Part shown: positions 26,920-41,147 of the stretch, piece by piece | Numbering within the stretch: the first letter of the stretch is position 1 | How the letters are laid out: each line of letters begins with the position of its first letter | DNA from: Lysobacteraceae bacterium P | GTDB taxonomy: Bacteria; Pseudomonadota; Gammaproteobacteria; Xanthomonadales; Xanthomonadaceae | Assembly: GCA_005503055.1 (NCBI GenBank) | Contig: SCOX01000005.1 | Span: 234,252-298,251 of the forward strand | Direction: 5' to 3' | Length of the DNA stretch: 64,000 bases | Program-made: the position numbers and the translations under genes | Notes under the pieces: model-generated | Seen by the model: the letters and a program-made list of their open reading frames with translations, nothing else | The model's database searches: none | What the model was told of the DNA's origin: nothing

Positions 26920-26960
26920 GTTCGTCCTGAGCGGAGGCGCCCCGCGCCGAAGACGGAGGG
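26920..26960 (+). repeat. palindromic intergenic repeat, copy 3
   Basis: This element begins GTTCGTCCTGAGCGGAGGCG and ends GAAGACGGAGGG. It has the same orientation as copy 1 and lies just before the 3' end of gltD. Confidence 0.7.
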
Positions 26961-26988
26961 CACCTCCGGGGTCAATCGCAAGCAGGCC

Positions 26989-28602
<1,614 letters not shown>

Positions 28603-28620
28603 TCATGCGGAGCATGGACA

Positions 28621-33087
<4,467 letters not shown>

Positions 33088-33646
33088 CGTCACTCCACTC
33101 CATAGCGGCTCGACCGCTGGGTTGCTGTGCGAAACACGACAACGAACCTGGCATTCCAGGCATATCGCGGCGATGGCAAAGACGGTCCGCTTGCGCGGTC
33201 CGGCCTGCTTCACCACCCTGGTTCGACCGAATAAATCACACTTTGTGCGTTGCGGCAATTTGTCCGGCGAGTCAGCCGTCGCGGAGGCCCAGGGCGCGCG
33301 TAAACGATTGATGCAGCGTGGAAAATGCGCCGCCATCCGCGGGCGTTTGGTAACGGTTGAAACCATCGCGGGATTTGCTGCGCAGTCGTGCGCACGGCAG
33401 TTCCTGCGGCGCATGGCCTTTGCTCCCCTGCGTGCAGGGGAGGGGTACGAAGCCGCATCGCGGCAAGCTCGGCGCTCCACGCCTCGAACCCCCTCCCAAC
33501 CTCCCCCTGCACGCAGGGGGAAGAGAACGTAGGTGCGCGCACCCGATGGGCAGGTGCGGGCGCGGGGCTCCGTCTCCTGCGCGCAGGGGGGAGGAAAAAG
33601 CCGGCGCGCTAAACTGCGCACTTTCTCCGATCGCCCCCGGCCCCTC
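33088..33646. repeat. intergenic region with three CTGC-N2-GCAG hairpins
   Basis: This 559-bp gap lies between divergent gltB and the MFS gene. The first 330 bp should hold the gltB promoter and leader; no convincing boxes or ORF were found. Three related hairpins lie nearer the MFS gene: CCCCTGC-GT-GCAGGGG (33425-33440), CCCCCTGC-AC-GCAGGGGG (33504-33521) and CCTGC-GC-GCAGG (about 33576-33588). They look like one repeat family. Confidence 0.6.
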
Positions 33647-34912
33647 GTGACCGACACCGCTCCCGCCACGGGCGCGCGCCGCCGCGCCGCGCTCGTCTTC
33701 ATCTTCGTCACCATCCTGATCGACGTGCTGTCGTTCGGCCTGATCATTCCGGTGCTGCCGCACCTGATCGAGCAGTTCGCCGGCGGCGACACCGCGCACG
33801 CGGCGTACTGGGTGGCGGCGTTCGGCTTCCTGTTCGCGGGCATCCAGTTCGTGACCTCGCCCATCCAGGGCGCGCTGTCGGACCGCTTCGGCCGACGCCC
33901 GGTGATCCTGATTTCCTGCCTCGGCCTGGGCCTGGATTTCGTGTTCATGGCGCTGGCGCCGTCGCTGGCGTGGCTGCTGGTCGGCCGCATCATCTCGGGC
34001 ATCACCTCGGCCAGCTTCACCACCGCCAATGCGTACGTCGCCGATGTCACCCCCGCGGACAAACGTGCGAAGAGCTACGGCCTGCTCGGCGCGGCCTTCG
34101 GCGTGGGCTTCATCATCGGGCCGCTGATCGGCGGGCAGCTGGGCGAGATCGACCTGCGCCTGCCGTTCTGGTTCGCCGCGGGGCTGGCACTGGTCAACTT
34201 CTGCTACGGCTGGTTCGTGCTGCCCGAGTCGCTGCCGAAGGAGCGTCGCAGTGCGCGCTTCGACTGGTCGCACGCCAACCCGCTGGGATCGTTGGCATTG
34301 CTCAAGCGGTATCCGCAGGTGTTCGGATTGGCGGCGGTGGTGTTCATCGCCAACCTCGCGCATTACGTGTACCCGAGCGTGTTCGTGTTGTTCGCCGACT
34401 ACCAGTACCAGTGGGGCCCGCGCGAGGTGAGCTACGTGCTGGCGATCGTCGGCGTGTTGAACGTGATCGTGCAGGCGGGCCTGGTGGGCAAGGTCGTGCA
34501 TGCGATGGGCGAGCGGCGTGCGCTGATCCTCGGACTGGGCTGCGGCGCGGTGGGCTTCGGCATCTACGGGTTGGCCGACGTGGGCTGGGTGTTCCTGATC
34601 GGCCTGCCGATTTCCGCCGTGTGGGGTCTCGCCGCGCCGTCGACGCAGGCGCTGATCACGCGCCAGGTCGGGCCGGACGTGCAGGGACGCATCCAGGGCG
34701 CGCTGATGAGCCTGGTGAGTCTGGCCGGCATCATCGGCCCGGTCGTGTTCGCCGGCAGCTTCGGTTACTTCATCGACGCTGCCGCACCGGTGCATCTGCC
34801 GGGCGCACCGTTCCTGATCGCCGGCGTGCTGCTGGCTGTGGCGGTGGGCATTGCGTGGCGCTACGCGCGGGTGCCGACCACCTCGCAAGTTGCAGCCGCC
34901 GAGCCCGGCTGA
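33647..34912 (+). CDS. MFS transporter, Tet/TCR-type drug:proton antiporter
   Basis: This 421-residue protein has 12 predicted membrane helices. MFS motif A is [16 protein letters not shown], between helices 2 and 3. The N-terminal [19 protein letters not shown] and the helix-4/5 region [23 protein letters not shown] (split here: [23 protein letters not shown]) match the TetA group. A GTG start at 33647 is preferred; the longer frame starts inside repeat DNA. TetA homologues in this family of bacteria are common housekeeping exporters, so tetracycline resistance cannot be assumed. Confidence 0.88.
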   Translation: MTDTAPATGARRRAALVFIFVTILIDVLSFGLIIPVLPHLIEQFAGGDTAHAAYWVAAFGFLFAGIQFVTSPIQGALSDRFGRRPVILISCLGLGLDFVFMALAPSLAWLLVGRIISGITSASFTTANAYVADVTPADKRAKSYGLLGAAFGVGFIIGPLIGGQLGEIDLRLPFWFAAGLALVNFCYGWFVLPESLPKERRSARFDWSHANPLGSLALLKRYPQVFGLAAVVFIANLAHYVYPSVFVLFADYQYQWGPREVSYVLAIVGVLNVIVQAGLVGKVVHAMGERRALILGLGCGAVGFGIYGLADVGWVFLIGLPISAVWGLAAPSTQALITRQVGPDVQGRIQGALMSLVSLAGIIGPVVFAGSFGYFIDAAAPVHLPGAPFLIAGVLLAVAVGIAWRYARVPTTSQVAAAEPG

Positions 34913-34920
34913 TACGCAAG

Positions 34921-35069
34921 CCCCTCTCCCGCGGGAGAGGGGTTGGGGTGAGGGCCAACGGAGGGGACGTCCCGAATCGCCTGGTGCAGCGCTGCACCAG
35001 AGGGTTGCTCCGCCTTCACTCCGCTCCCCCTCATCCGCCCTTCGGGCACCTTCTCCCGACGGGAGAAGG
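34921..35069. repeat. palindrome-bounded intergenic repeat
   Basis: The element starts with a perfect 22-bp palindrome (CCCCTCTCCC GC GGGAGAGGGG minus overlap, 34921-34942). It ends with CCTTCTCCC-GAC-GGGAGAAGG (35049-35069). The 149-bp unit fills the gap after the MFS gene. The two ends resemble each other, as in REP doublets or a small MITE. Read as RNA, the first palindrome could also terminate the MFS transcript, although no T-run follows. Confidence 0.65.
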
Positions 35070-35144
35070 AAAGGACAGCCGCTTCACCGGGCCGTTCCAT
35101 GCGCGCGGCGAGACTGCGGGTTCGCCATCCATGGGAATCCCGTC

Positions 35145-35378
35145 ATGCCCACCTGCGATACCTGCGGAAACGACTACGACAAGGCATTCACCGTGACCAT
35201 GCCGCATGCCAGCGGCACGTTCGACTCCTTCGAGTGCGCGATCCACAAGCTCGCGCCCAAATGCGAGCACTGCGGCTGCCGCATCATCGGGCACGGCGCG
35301 GAGAACAACGGCAAGTTCTATTGCTGCGCGCACTGCGCCAAGCACGCAGGCGTGGTGGGCATCGACGATCGCATCTGA
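35145..35378 (+). CDS. Cys/His-rich mini-protein, metallothionein- or zinc-ribbon-like
   Basis: This 77-residue protein contains nine cysteines and several histidines in paired motifs: TCDTCGNDYDK, FECAIHKLAPKCEHCGCRI and FYCCAHCAKHAG. The pattern implies one or two zinc sites. I recall similar short proteins in proteobacteria and actinobacteria annotated as metallothionein-like or hypothetical, but cannot confirm this. The ATG at 35145 begins the conserved part. It stands alone and converges on the barstar gene 28 bp away. Confidence 0.75.
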   Translation: MPTCDTCGNDYDKAFTVTMPHASGTFDSFECAIHKLAPKCEHCGCRIIGHGAENNGKFYCCAHCAKHAGVVGIDDRI

Positions 35379-35406
35379 GGATCCGGACGGTTCGAACGCA
35401 CGCCCC

Positions 35407-35844
35407 TCAGCCTTCCAGCGCCGTCAGCTGGTCGCCGGGGAACGGCAGCAGCGCCCAGAACGCAACGTCCGCGCGGGCCCATTCGAACGCCGCTTCGTTG
35501 AAGATCTCCAGCAAGGTGTCGAAGTCATCGCCGTGCGCGCCCCGCCATTGCGCGGCGTTTTCGATCAGCCACGCGTAGCCCGGCGCCGGACGCCACGACA
35601 GATCGCGCAGCACGTCCGACAGCGCATCCCAGTTCGCGCCGAAACCGTCCGGAAAATCGCCGGCCTTCGCCAGGCGCGCCATCAGGTCGGCCTTGTCCGC
35701 GCAGCCGGCCAGGTCCACGCGCAGCACGGCGAAGTCGAGTTCCGCGGCGGTGCGCGCCATGGCCTGCGTGTCGCGTTCGTCGATGAAGTACGCGCCGCTG
35801 TGCTCGGCGTCGGCGAGGATCCCGCGCAGGTCGACGGCGTTCAT
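35407..35844 (-). CDS. barstar-family ribonuclease inhibitor
   Basis: The barstar fold is marked by FPDGFGANWDALSDVLRDLS (about residues 72-92), the segment that plugs the barnase active site. The protein is 145 aa against about 90 for classical barstar; the extra length is at both ends. Its ATG overlaps the stop of the upstream barnase-like gene (ATGA), so toxin and antidote are translationally coupled. It has no signal peptide, as expected for a cytoplasmic immunity protein. Confidence 0.9.
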   Translation of the reverse strand: MNAVDLRGILADAEHSGAYFIDERDTQAMARTAAELDFAVLRVDLAGCADKADLMARLAKAGDFPDGFGANWDALSDVLRDLSWRPAPGYAWLIENAAQWRGAHGDDFDTLLEIFNEAAFEWARADVAFWALLPFPGDQLTALEG

Positions 35845-36278
35845 CGCCGCGCCTTCGACGGCCATTCGAAACGGCGGAAGCTCTGGTAATGATCGCCCGT
35901 GTACCAATACTCGACCGGTGGGTCGCCGCCGGCAATGATCCGCCTCGTGCCGCGCGTATCGGCGCCGGGCGTGGGCACGGTGTATTCGCGGTAGTAGCCG
36001 CGCGGTTGCGGCGGCAGGCGTCCTTCGCGGTTCTGGAAGGCACTGCCGTCCTGCCGATACGGATGCGGCGCACCGCTGGCGATGCGTTCCAGCACCGCAT
36101 GCGCTTGGACGGGCAGGAATGCCGGGTACGCGACCGGATGCGCCGCGTCGGCCGTGCGCTGTGTCGCGACCGGTGCGTCCGGCGTGCGCAGCTCGCCATC
36201 GCCGGCGCGCTTGGTCCACAGCCACAGCCCGACCAGCGCGATGAGCGCGATCAGCCACAGATGGTGAGGACGACGCAT
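35841..36278 (-). CDS. barnase-family extracytoplasmic ribonuclease
   Basis: A microbial RNase N1/T1-type domain occupies about residues 75-140. Candidate catalytic residues are Glu98 (GYYREYTVPTPG), Arg112/113 (RGTRRIIAGG) and His130 (YWYTGDHYQSFRRFEW), in the order used by barnase (Glu73, Arg87, His102). An N-terminal hydrophobic helix (residues 7-21) is a signal or anchor, so the enzyme is exported or displayed. Residues 25-70 are a linker. It precedes the barstar gene with an ATGA overlap. It may serve nutrition or antagonism. Confidence 0.88.
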   Translation of the reverse strand: MRRPHHLWLIALIALVGLWLWTKRAGDGELRTPDAPVATQRTADAAHPVAYPAFLPVQAHAVLERIASGAPHPYRQDGSAFQNREGRLPPQPRGYYREYTVPTPGADTRGTRRIIAGGDPPVEYWYTGDHYQSFRRFEWPSKARR

Positions 36279-36340
36279 GACGATTCCCGTTCGATCCGAC
36301 TACGGCGCGCGGCTGCGGGCCGCGCGCCGTGGGTGATGCC

Positions 36341-36640
36341 TCAGCCGCAGCGCAGGCCGGTGATCGCGCCGCGGTCGTTGACGTCGACGTTCACGCGATC
36401 CTCGCGGTAATCCATCGTCGCCATCTGGCCGGGGCGCAGCACGCGCGCGTCGCGGCTGCCGGTGTCGCGCAGGATGCGGTTGACCACGTCGTCGTTGACG
36501 GCCGAGCCAATCGCCCAGCGCGCGCCCTCGGCGTTGCACACGCCACTGGGGGCGGCGGGTCCACCGGCGACCTTCGGGGCGGACGCGCAACCGGCCAGCG
36601 ACACGGCGAGGACGGCGAGGCACAGGCTGTTGCGGAACAT
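36341..36640 (-). CDS. I78-family peptidase inhibitor lipoprotein
   Basis: This 99-residue protein has a lipobox (VSLAGC, Cys18) and an I78 domain (about 35-99). The core features are CNAEGARWAIGS, the paired Arg in RDTGSRDARVLRPG and the closing ITGLRCG with a disulfide-capable cysteine. I78 proteins inhibit serine proteases. Here it is probably anchored facing the periplasm, perhaps protecting the cell from its own or foreign proteases. The ATG at 36640 begins the signal peptide. Confidence 0.85.
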   Translation of the reverse strand: MFRNSLCLAVLAVSLAGCASAPKVAGGPAAPSGVCNAEGARWAIGSAVNDDVVNRILRDTGSRDARVLRPGQMATMDYREDRVNVDVNDRGAITGLRCG

Positions 36641-36823
36641 GGTGATCTCCTGGTCGTGATCGGGGCGGCGGGCGCCCCCTGGTTCATGCGGCGCACCGTG
36701 CGCCCGCATGCGTGTTGAGCATGTAAACGCGGAGGATAACGGGTCGTGGCTGCGCGCGTGTTGCGGTGGCGCCCATTGCAGCGCGACGGTTCGGCCGGAT
36801 GCCGAATGTGTCGGCGGCCAGGC

Positions 36824-37324
36824 TCAGCGCGTCGTCTTCGCGAACTCCGCTTCGAGTATCGAATACCCCGCATCGACCATGCCCAGCGCGGCATACGTGC
36901 GCTGCGCGTTGGCGTTCTCGCGCTCCACGTACAGGCGCAGTCCGACCACGCGCGGCGTGTCGCGTGCGAGCTGCTCGACATGGCGGTACAACGCCGAGAA
37001 GACGCCCTGGCGGCGGAACTGCGGCGGTACGTACACGCTCTGGATCCACCACCAGTCGCCGTTGCGCCAGTCGCTCCATTCGCGCGTGAGCATCAGCGTG
37101 CCGGCCGGCGCGGCGATGGTCTCGCGCCCGGCGACGGCCGATTCGTGCATCGCGATGAAGTAGCGCGCCTTGGCCGGATCGGCGATGCCCGCTTCCATGC
37201 CGGCGCGCACGGTGGCTTCGTCCAGATGCTTGTGTTCGGTTTCCAGTGCCATCGCCAGGGCCCACTGCGCGAGCAGGTCGCGGTCGTGGGCATGGGCGGG
37301 ACGGATGCGCAGCGTGGGGGACAT
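36824..37324 (-). CDS. GNAT-family N-acetyltransferase
   Basis: This 166-residue protein has the GNAT acetyl-CoA loop (VPPQFRRQGVFSALYRHVE) and the late-strand motif RLYVERENANAQRTYAALGM. The substrate is unknown. The ATG at 37324 is supported by AGGAG seven bases upstream; an in-frame ATG 27 bp earlier lacks such a site. It is 44 bp downstream of sodC on the same strand and could be co-transcribed. Confidence 0.88.
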   Translation of the reverse strand: MSPTLRIRPAHAHDRDLLAQWALAMALETEHKHLDEATVRAGMEAGIADPAKARYFIAMHESAVAGRETIAAPAGTLMLTREWSDWRNGDWWWIQSVYVPPQFRRQGVFSALYRHVEQLARDTPRVVGLRLYVERENANAQRTYAALGMVDAGYSILEAEFAKTTR

Positions 37325-37367
37325 CGGGCTCTCCTGAGCGCTCGCCCGCACCGTGCGCGGCGCGGCC

Positions 37368-37940
37368 TCAGCGGGTGACGGTAATGATGCCGCAGGCGAC
37401 GCGTCCGCCGGCGTTGCCGGTGGGCTGCGTGCGGTAATCGTCCTGCGCGGCGTGGACGATCACCGCCTTGCCGGCGACGTCGTTCGCCGCGCCACCGCCG
37501 AGGGTGACGCCTTCGGCATGCGCGTTGACCTGCGCGACGCCTTCGCTGTTGGCGACGATGTTGTCCATGTCGCCGCCGTGGTGCGGGCCGCTGCCGACCT
37601 TGCCGTGCGGCTGTGCGCCCGGATTGAAGTGGCCGCCGGCGCTGCTGGCGTCGGCCGCGCTGCAATCGCCCTTCTCGTGGATGTGGATCGCGTGCGTGCT
37701 GCCCGGCGAAAGACCGCCGATCTCGCCGGTGAGGTGCACGCCCGTGCCCATCGGCACGACGTTGAGCTTGCCGCTCACCAGGCTCCCCGAGGCCGAGGCC
37801 AGGTTCACCGTGGCCGACTTCGCCGTGGACTGTGCGGCCGGCGAAGGCGCGGCGGTGTCCTTCGCCGGCGGCGTGGAACTGCAGGCGGACAGCGCCACGA
37901 CGGAGGCGGCGAGCAGGGCGGCGGTCAGCGGGGTCTTCAT
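37368..37940 (-). CDS. sodC: Cu/Zn superoxide dismutase, lipoprotein
   Basis: This enzyme dismutates superoxide in the periplasm. The 190-residue protein has a lipobox (VVALSAC) followed by a Ser/Ala/Pro linker. The metal-site segments are HAIHIHEKGDC, GGHFNP, HGGDMDN and IVHAAQDDY, and NAGGRVACGII holds the disulfide Cys and active-site Arg. All metal ligands appear present. The ATG at 37940 begins the signal peptide. Confidence 0.95.
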   Translation of the reverse strand: MKTPLTAALLAASVVALSACSSTPPAKDTAAPSPAAQSTAKSATVNLASASGSLVSGKLNVVPMGTGVHLTGEIGGLSPGSTHAIHIHEKGDCSAADASSAGGHFNPGAQPHGKVGSGPHHGGDMDNIVANSEGVAQVNAHAEGVTLGGGAANDVAGKAVIVHAAQDDYRTQPTGNAGGRVACGIITVTR

Positions 37941-38059
37941 GGGGGGCATCTCCTTGCGATCATCGAATCTGGGCGAACCCTGGGGCGGGGACGCGCGAAC
38001 GCATCGACGCGGGCGCACGCAGGCTAACGGCGCCGCGGTGGGCCGCGAGTGAACAGCGT

Positions 38060-38080
38060 GACGGCCTCATGAAGGCCGTC
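38060..38080 (-). terminator. possible hairpin at the ntrC stop codon
   Basis: A perfect 8-bp stem GACGGCCT/AGGCCGTC with a CATGA loop spans the ntrC stop codon. No T-run follows on the minus strand, so termination would be weak or factor-dependent. Confidence 0.35.
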
Positions 38081-39515
38081 GGCGTCCCGGTCCGAGCTTG
38101 CGCGTGAGCGTGTTGCGCCCCAGCCCGAGCCGCGCCGCCGCTTCGGTACGACGACCGCCGGTGTGTTCCAGCGCGGCGTCGAACAGCGCGCGTTCGAAGC
38201 GTTCGCGCGCCTGCGCGTGGATATCGTCGCGGCCCAGTTCGAGCTGCGCTCGCGTCCACGCCGACAGGCGGCGGTCCCAATCATCATCGCCAGCCTCGCG
38301 CGCGCTGTCCTTGCCGGGCGTGGCCGCAAGCGCGTCGTCGAGGTCCTCGCGCGAAATCATCTCCCCGGGCGCGAGCGCCGCCAGCCGCCAGCACAGGTTC
38401 TCCAGTTGGCGCACGTTGCCGGGCCAGTCGTAGGCGACCAGCCGTTCCAGCGAGCCCTGCGCGAACCGCTTGGCCGGCGCGTCGAAACGCAGGGCCGCCG
38501 CTTGCAGGAAGCGGTCGGCCAGGCGTGGGATGTCCTCGCGCCGCTCGCGCAGCGCAGGCAGGCGCAGGCGCACGACGTCGATCCGGTGCAGCAGGTCGGC
38601 GCGGAAACGGCCGGCTTCGACCAGCGCTTCCAGGTCCTGGTGCGTGGCGGCGATCACGCGCACGTCCACGCGGATCAGCTCGCGACCGCCGACGCGGAAG
38701 AACTCGCCCTCGGCGAGCACGCGCAGCAGCCGCGTCTGCAGCGGCAGCGGCATGTCGCCGATCTCGTCGAGGAAGAGCGTGCCGCCGTGGGCCTGCTCGA
38801 AGCGGCCGACGTGGCGGCGCTGCGCGCCGGTGAACGCCCCGGCCTCGTGGCCGAACAGCTCGCTCTCCAGCAACTCGGCGGGAATCGCCGCGGTGTTGAG
38901 CGCGACGAACGGCGCGCGCGCGCGCGGGGATTCGCGATGCAGCGCGCGTGCGACGAGCTCCTTGCCGGTGCCGGTCTCGCCGGTGATCAGGACTGACAGC
39001 GGCGCCTGCGCGAGGCGGCCGATGGCGCGGAACAGCGTGCGCATCGCCGGCGCTTCACCGATGAGAGCCGGGCCGATCAGCGCATCGTCCTGGGTGGCGG
39101 CGTTCTCGCGCTGCGCCGGCTCGGCGGGTTCGCGCGGGCCCAGCGTGCGTGCGGCCAGCGCCACGGCTTCGTCCAGATCGAACGGCTTGGACAGGAACTC
39201 GTGCGCACCGCCGCGAAACGCGCCGGCGGTGCTGGCCACGTCCGTGTAGGCGCTCATCACGATCACCGGCAGCTTCGGCGCCTGCGCCTTCAGCTTGTCG
39301 AGCAGCACCAGGCCGTCGTCTCCGGGCATGCGCACGTCGGTGAACAACAGCTCCGGTGCACCGCGTTGCGCCAGTGCATCGAGCGCGTCGCGCGCGTTCT
39401 CGAAACCGTCGACGCGGTAGCCCGCCTCGCGCAGCGCCGTGGCCAGGACGAAGCGCACGCTGCGATCGTCGTCGACCACCCAGATGCGGGCGTTGTTCGT
39501 GTCGCTGGGCTTCAT
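38067..39515 (-). CDS. ntrC: nitrogen regulation response regulator NtrC (GlnG)
   Basis: This sigma-54 enhancer-binding protein of 482 aa is phosphorylated by NtrB under nitrogen limitation. It has a receiver domain with Asp60 (LLFTDVRMPG), an AAA+ domain with Walker A GETGTGKE, the sigma-54 contact loop GAFTGA and LFLDEIGDMPLPLQ (Walker B), and a C-terminal Fis-type helix-turn-helix (RRTEAAARLGLGRNTLTRKL). Its start overlaps the ntrB stop (ATGA). Confidence 0.95.
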   Translation of the reverse strand: MKPSDTNNARIWVVDDDRSVRFVLATALREAGYRVDGFENARDALDALAQRGAPELLFTDVRMPGDDGLVLLDKLKAQAPKLPVIVMSAYTDVASTAGAFRGGAHEFLSKPFDLDEAVALAARTLGPREPAEPAQRENAATQDDALIGPALIGEAPAMRTLFRAIGRLAQAPLSVLITGETGTGKELVARALHRESPRARAPFVALNTAAIPAELLESELFGHEAGAFTGAQRRHVGRFEQAHGGTLFLDEIGDMPLPLQTRLLRVLAEGEFFRVGGRELIRVDVRVIAATHQDLEALVEAGRFRADLLHRIDVVRLRLPALRERREDIPRLADRFLQAAALRFDAPAKRFAQGSLERLVAYDWPGNVRQLENLCWRLAALAPGEMISREDLDDALAATPGKDSAREAGDDDWDRRLSAWTRAQLELGRDDIHAQARERFERALFDAALEHTGGRRTEAAARLGLGRNTLTRKLGPGRRRPS

Positions 39516-40573
39516 TCGAGAGGGTCCTCGACCTGCATCGGCAACAACAGGGTGAACACGGTGTGGCCCGGTCGCGAGCGGTACGCCAGCGAGCCGCGAT
39601 GCTCGCGCGCCACTTGCTGCGCAAGCGCCAGGCCCAGTCCGCTGCCTTCGGCGCGGCCGGAGACCAGCGGCAGGAACAGGCGTTCGGTGAGTTCGTCGGG
39701 CACGCCGCGGCCGTCGTCGATGATCTCCAGCCGCAGCGCGATGGCGTGCACCGCATCGGCGATGCGCACCGCGTGTTCGGCGCGCGTGCGCAACGTGACG
39801 TTGGCGGCGCCGGCTTCGATCGCGTTGCGCACCAGGTTCCACACCGACTGCATCAGCCGGTCGGCATCGCCGGCGAACTCGGGCAGGCTCGGGTCGTAGT
39901 CGCGCACCAGGCGCACGGCCCAACCGGCGTCGCTCTCGGCCAGGCGCAGCACGCGTTCGAGCACGGCGTGGATGTTGAGCGGCGCGTGCGGTCGCGGTGG
40001 TGCGGGCGTCAGCAGCCGATCGACCAGCGCGGTGAGGCGTTCGACCTCCGAACCGATCAGCGCCACCAGTTCGCGCGAATCGCCGCCGGTGTCGGCGTCG
40101 AGCCGGCGCGCCAGCAGTTGCGCGGCGCCCTTGAGGCCGGCGAGCGGGTTACGCAGTTCGTGCGCCAGGCCCTTCAGCGACGCCGACAACGCCGACGGCA
40201 GCAGCAACGCGGGATCGTCGCCGGGGAATTCGTCGACCGGATGGGCTTCCAGCAACCAGCCGCCGTCGTCGCGCCGGCTCAGCCACACGTCGGCGAAGCA
40301 TTCCTCGCCGTCGGCGTAGCGCAGGCGGCTGCGGCGCAGGCGCAGCGGTGCGTCGGCCGCGTCGAGGCGCGCCATCGCGTCGGCCAGCCGATGCTCGCCG
40401 CCGTCCAGTCCCGCGAGCGGCCACCCCATCAGGCGCCGCGCGCTGACGCCGAGCCAGCGCGAGAACGCCGCGCTGCAGCCGACGATCGCACCTTCCTCAT
40501 CGCTCCAGGCGATGGGCGTGGTCAGGGCGTCGAGTTCGGGGCGGGACGTCTCGGGCAGCGAAGGCGCAGGCAT
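39512..40573 (-). CDS. ntrB: nitrogen regulation sensor kinase NtrB (GlnL)
   Basis: This 353-residue cytoplasmic kinase has an N-terminal PAS domain (about 15-115). The dimerisation/phosphotransfer helix follows, with His138 in LAHELRNPLAGLKGAAQLL. The ATPase domain has an N-box (VWNLVRNAIEAGA), DDGRGVP, and GSGLGLALAQQVAREH. In this group NtrB responds to the PII protein; no glnA or glnK is present in the window, which is unusual because glnA often lies upstream. The foreign island begins about 65 bp upstream. Confidence 0.94.
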   Translation of the reverse strand: MPAPSLPETSRPELDALTTPIAWSDEEGAIVGCSAAFSRWLGVSARRLMGWPLAGLDGGEHRLADAMARLDAADAPLRLRRSRLRYADGEECFADVWLSRRDDGGWLLEAHPVDEFPGDDPALLLPSALSASLKGLAHELRNPLAGLKGAAQLLARRLDADTGGDSRELVALIGSEVERLTALVDRLLTPAPPRPHAPLNIHAVLERVLRLAESDAGWAVRLVRDYDPSLPEFAGDADRLMQSVWNLVRNAIEAGAANVTLRTRAEHAVRIADAVHAIALRLEIIDDGRGVPDELTERLFLPLVSGRAEGSGLGLALAQQVAREHRGSLAYRSRPGHTVFTLLLPMQVEDPLE

Positions 40574-40637
40574 TGCACCATGTTAGTGCAACGCGGGCGG
40601 GGCCTGCGGACGGCGCCGCGGCGGCCGAATGGACAGA

Positions 40638-40700
40638 ACACCAAAGTTCGAGCGTTTTGCACGAACTTTGGTGTCTAGCCAGAGCACAGACTTTGGTGAC
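40638..40700. repeat. iterated ACTTTGGTG repeats, candidate transposon end
   Basis: A 13-bp inverted repeat ACACCAAAGTTCG / CGAACTTTGGTGT (40638-40650 and 40662-40674) surrounds an 11-nt spacer. A third partial copy (ACTTTGGTG, 40690-40698) lies 25 bp further in direct orientation. Several spaced copies of one short motif are what TnsB/TniA-bound ends look like. The position, at the edge of the foreign DNA, fits. The alternative is an operator for a lost gene. Confidence 0.6.
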
Positions 40701-41147
40701 CAGTACGTTAAGTGCACCTTAAGTCATTGATTACGGAGCAGGGGCCGGGCGCTGCTATCCCTGTTTCACTTTCAAAAGACCAGAAGCGGCCATCGAGCCC
40801 CGTGGTCCCGACAACGTCCCCGCAAGGCACGCCCCAAGCGCGATCACCTTTCGTCTTACAAGTCACAGCGATGCTGTCGCGTACGCACGGACGTGGTGAC
40901 GGCGGGTGCACCCTCGCCATTGTGCAGCCGATGCAGAAATGGCTCGTCTGATCGACCCGATTGGGCTCTTCATTGCATCCGATCGAGGTTCTTAGGCGAT
41001 TCGTGTGGTTGCAGCAGTGCAATCACCTCGGCCACGGAGCCAGCGAGTCCTCCCTCGTCCACGCGCCATGCGCCAGGTGTTGCGGCGGTGATGCGATGGG
41101 TTGCGTCAGATGCGCGTCTCGCATGGCGTGGCCAGCACCTTGGCACA
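40701..41147. other. non-coding stretch inside the island
   Basis: About 450 bp lie between the end repeats and the first island gene. Short open frames exist on both strands, but none has a credible start signal, composition or recognised motif. This may be decayed cargo or the internal part of a transposon end. Confidence 0.5.

Noticed and set aside
33425..33588. Possible CRISPR-like array because of three similar hairpins
   Set aside because: Only three imperfect copies with irregular spacing and no cas genes; they fit a REP-type repeat.
33647..34912. Calling the MFS gene an acquired tetracycline-resistance gene
   Set aside because: Its composition matches the chromosome and no mobile context or TetR repressor is present.
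35525..36199. Alternative frame through barstar and barnase
   Set aside because: Arg-rich shadow; both real genes in the other frames have family motifs.
40708..41022. Two opposing small open frames in the island (104 aa minus, 79 aa plus)
   Set aside because: No ribosome-binding site, no coupling to neighbours and composition like random translation.
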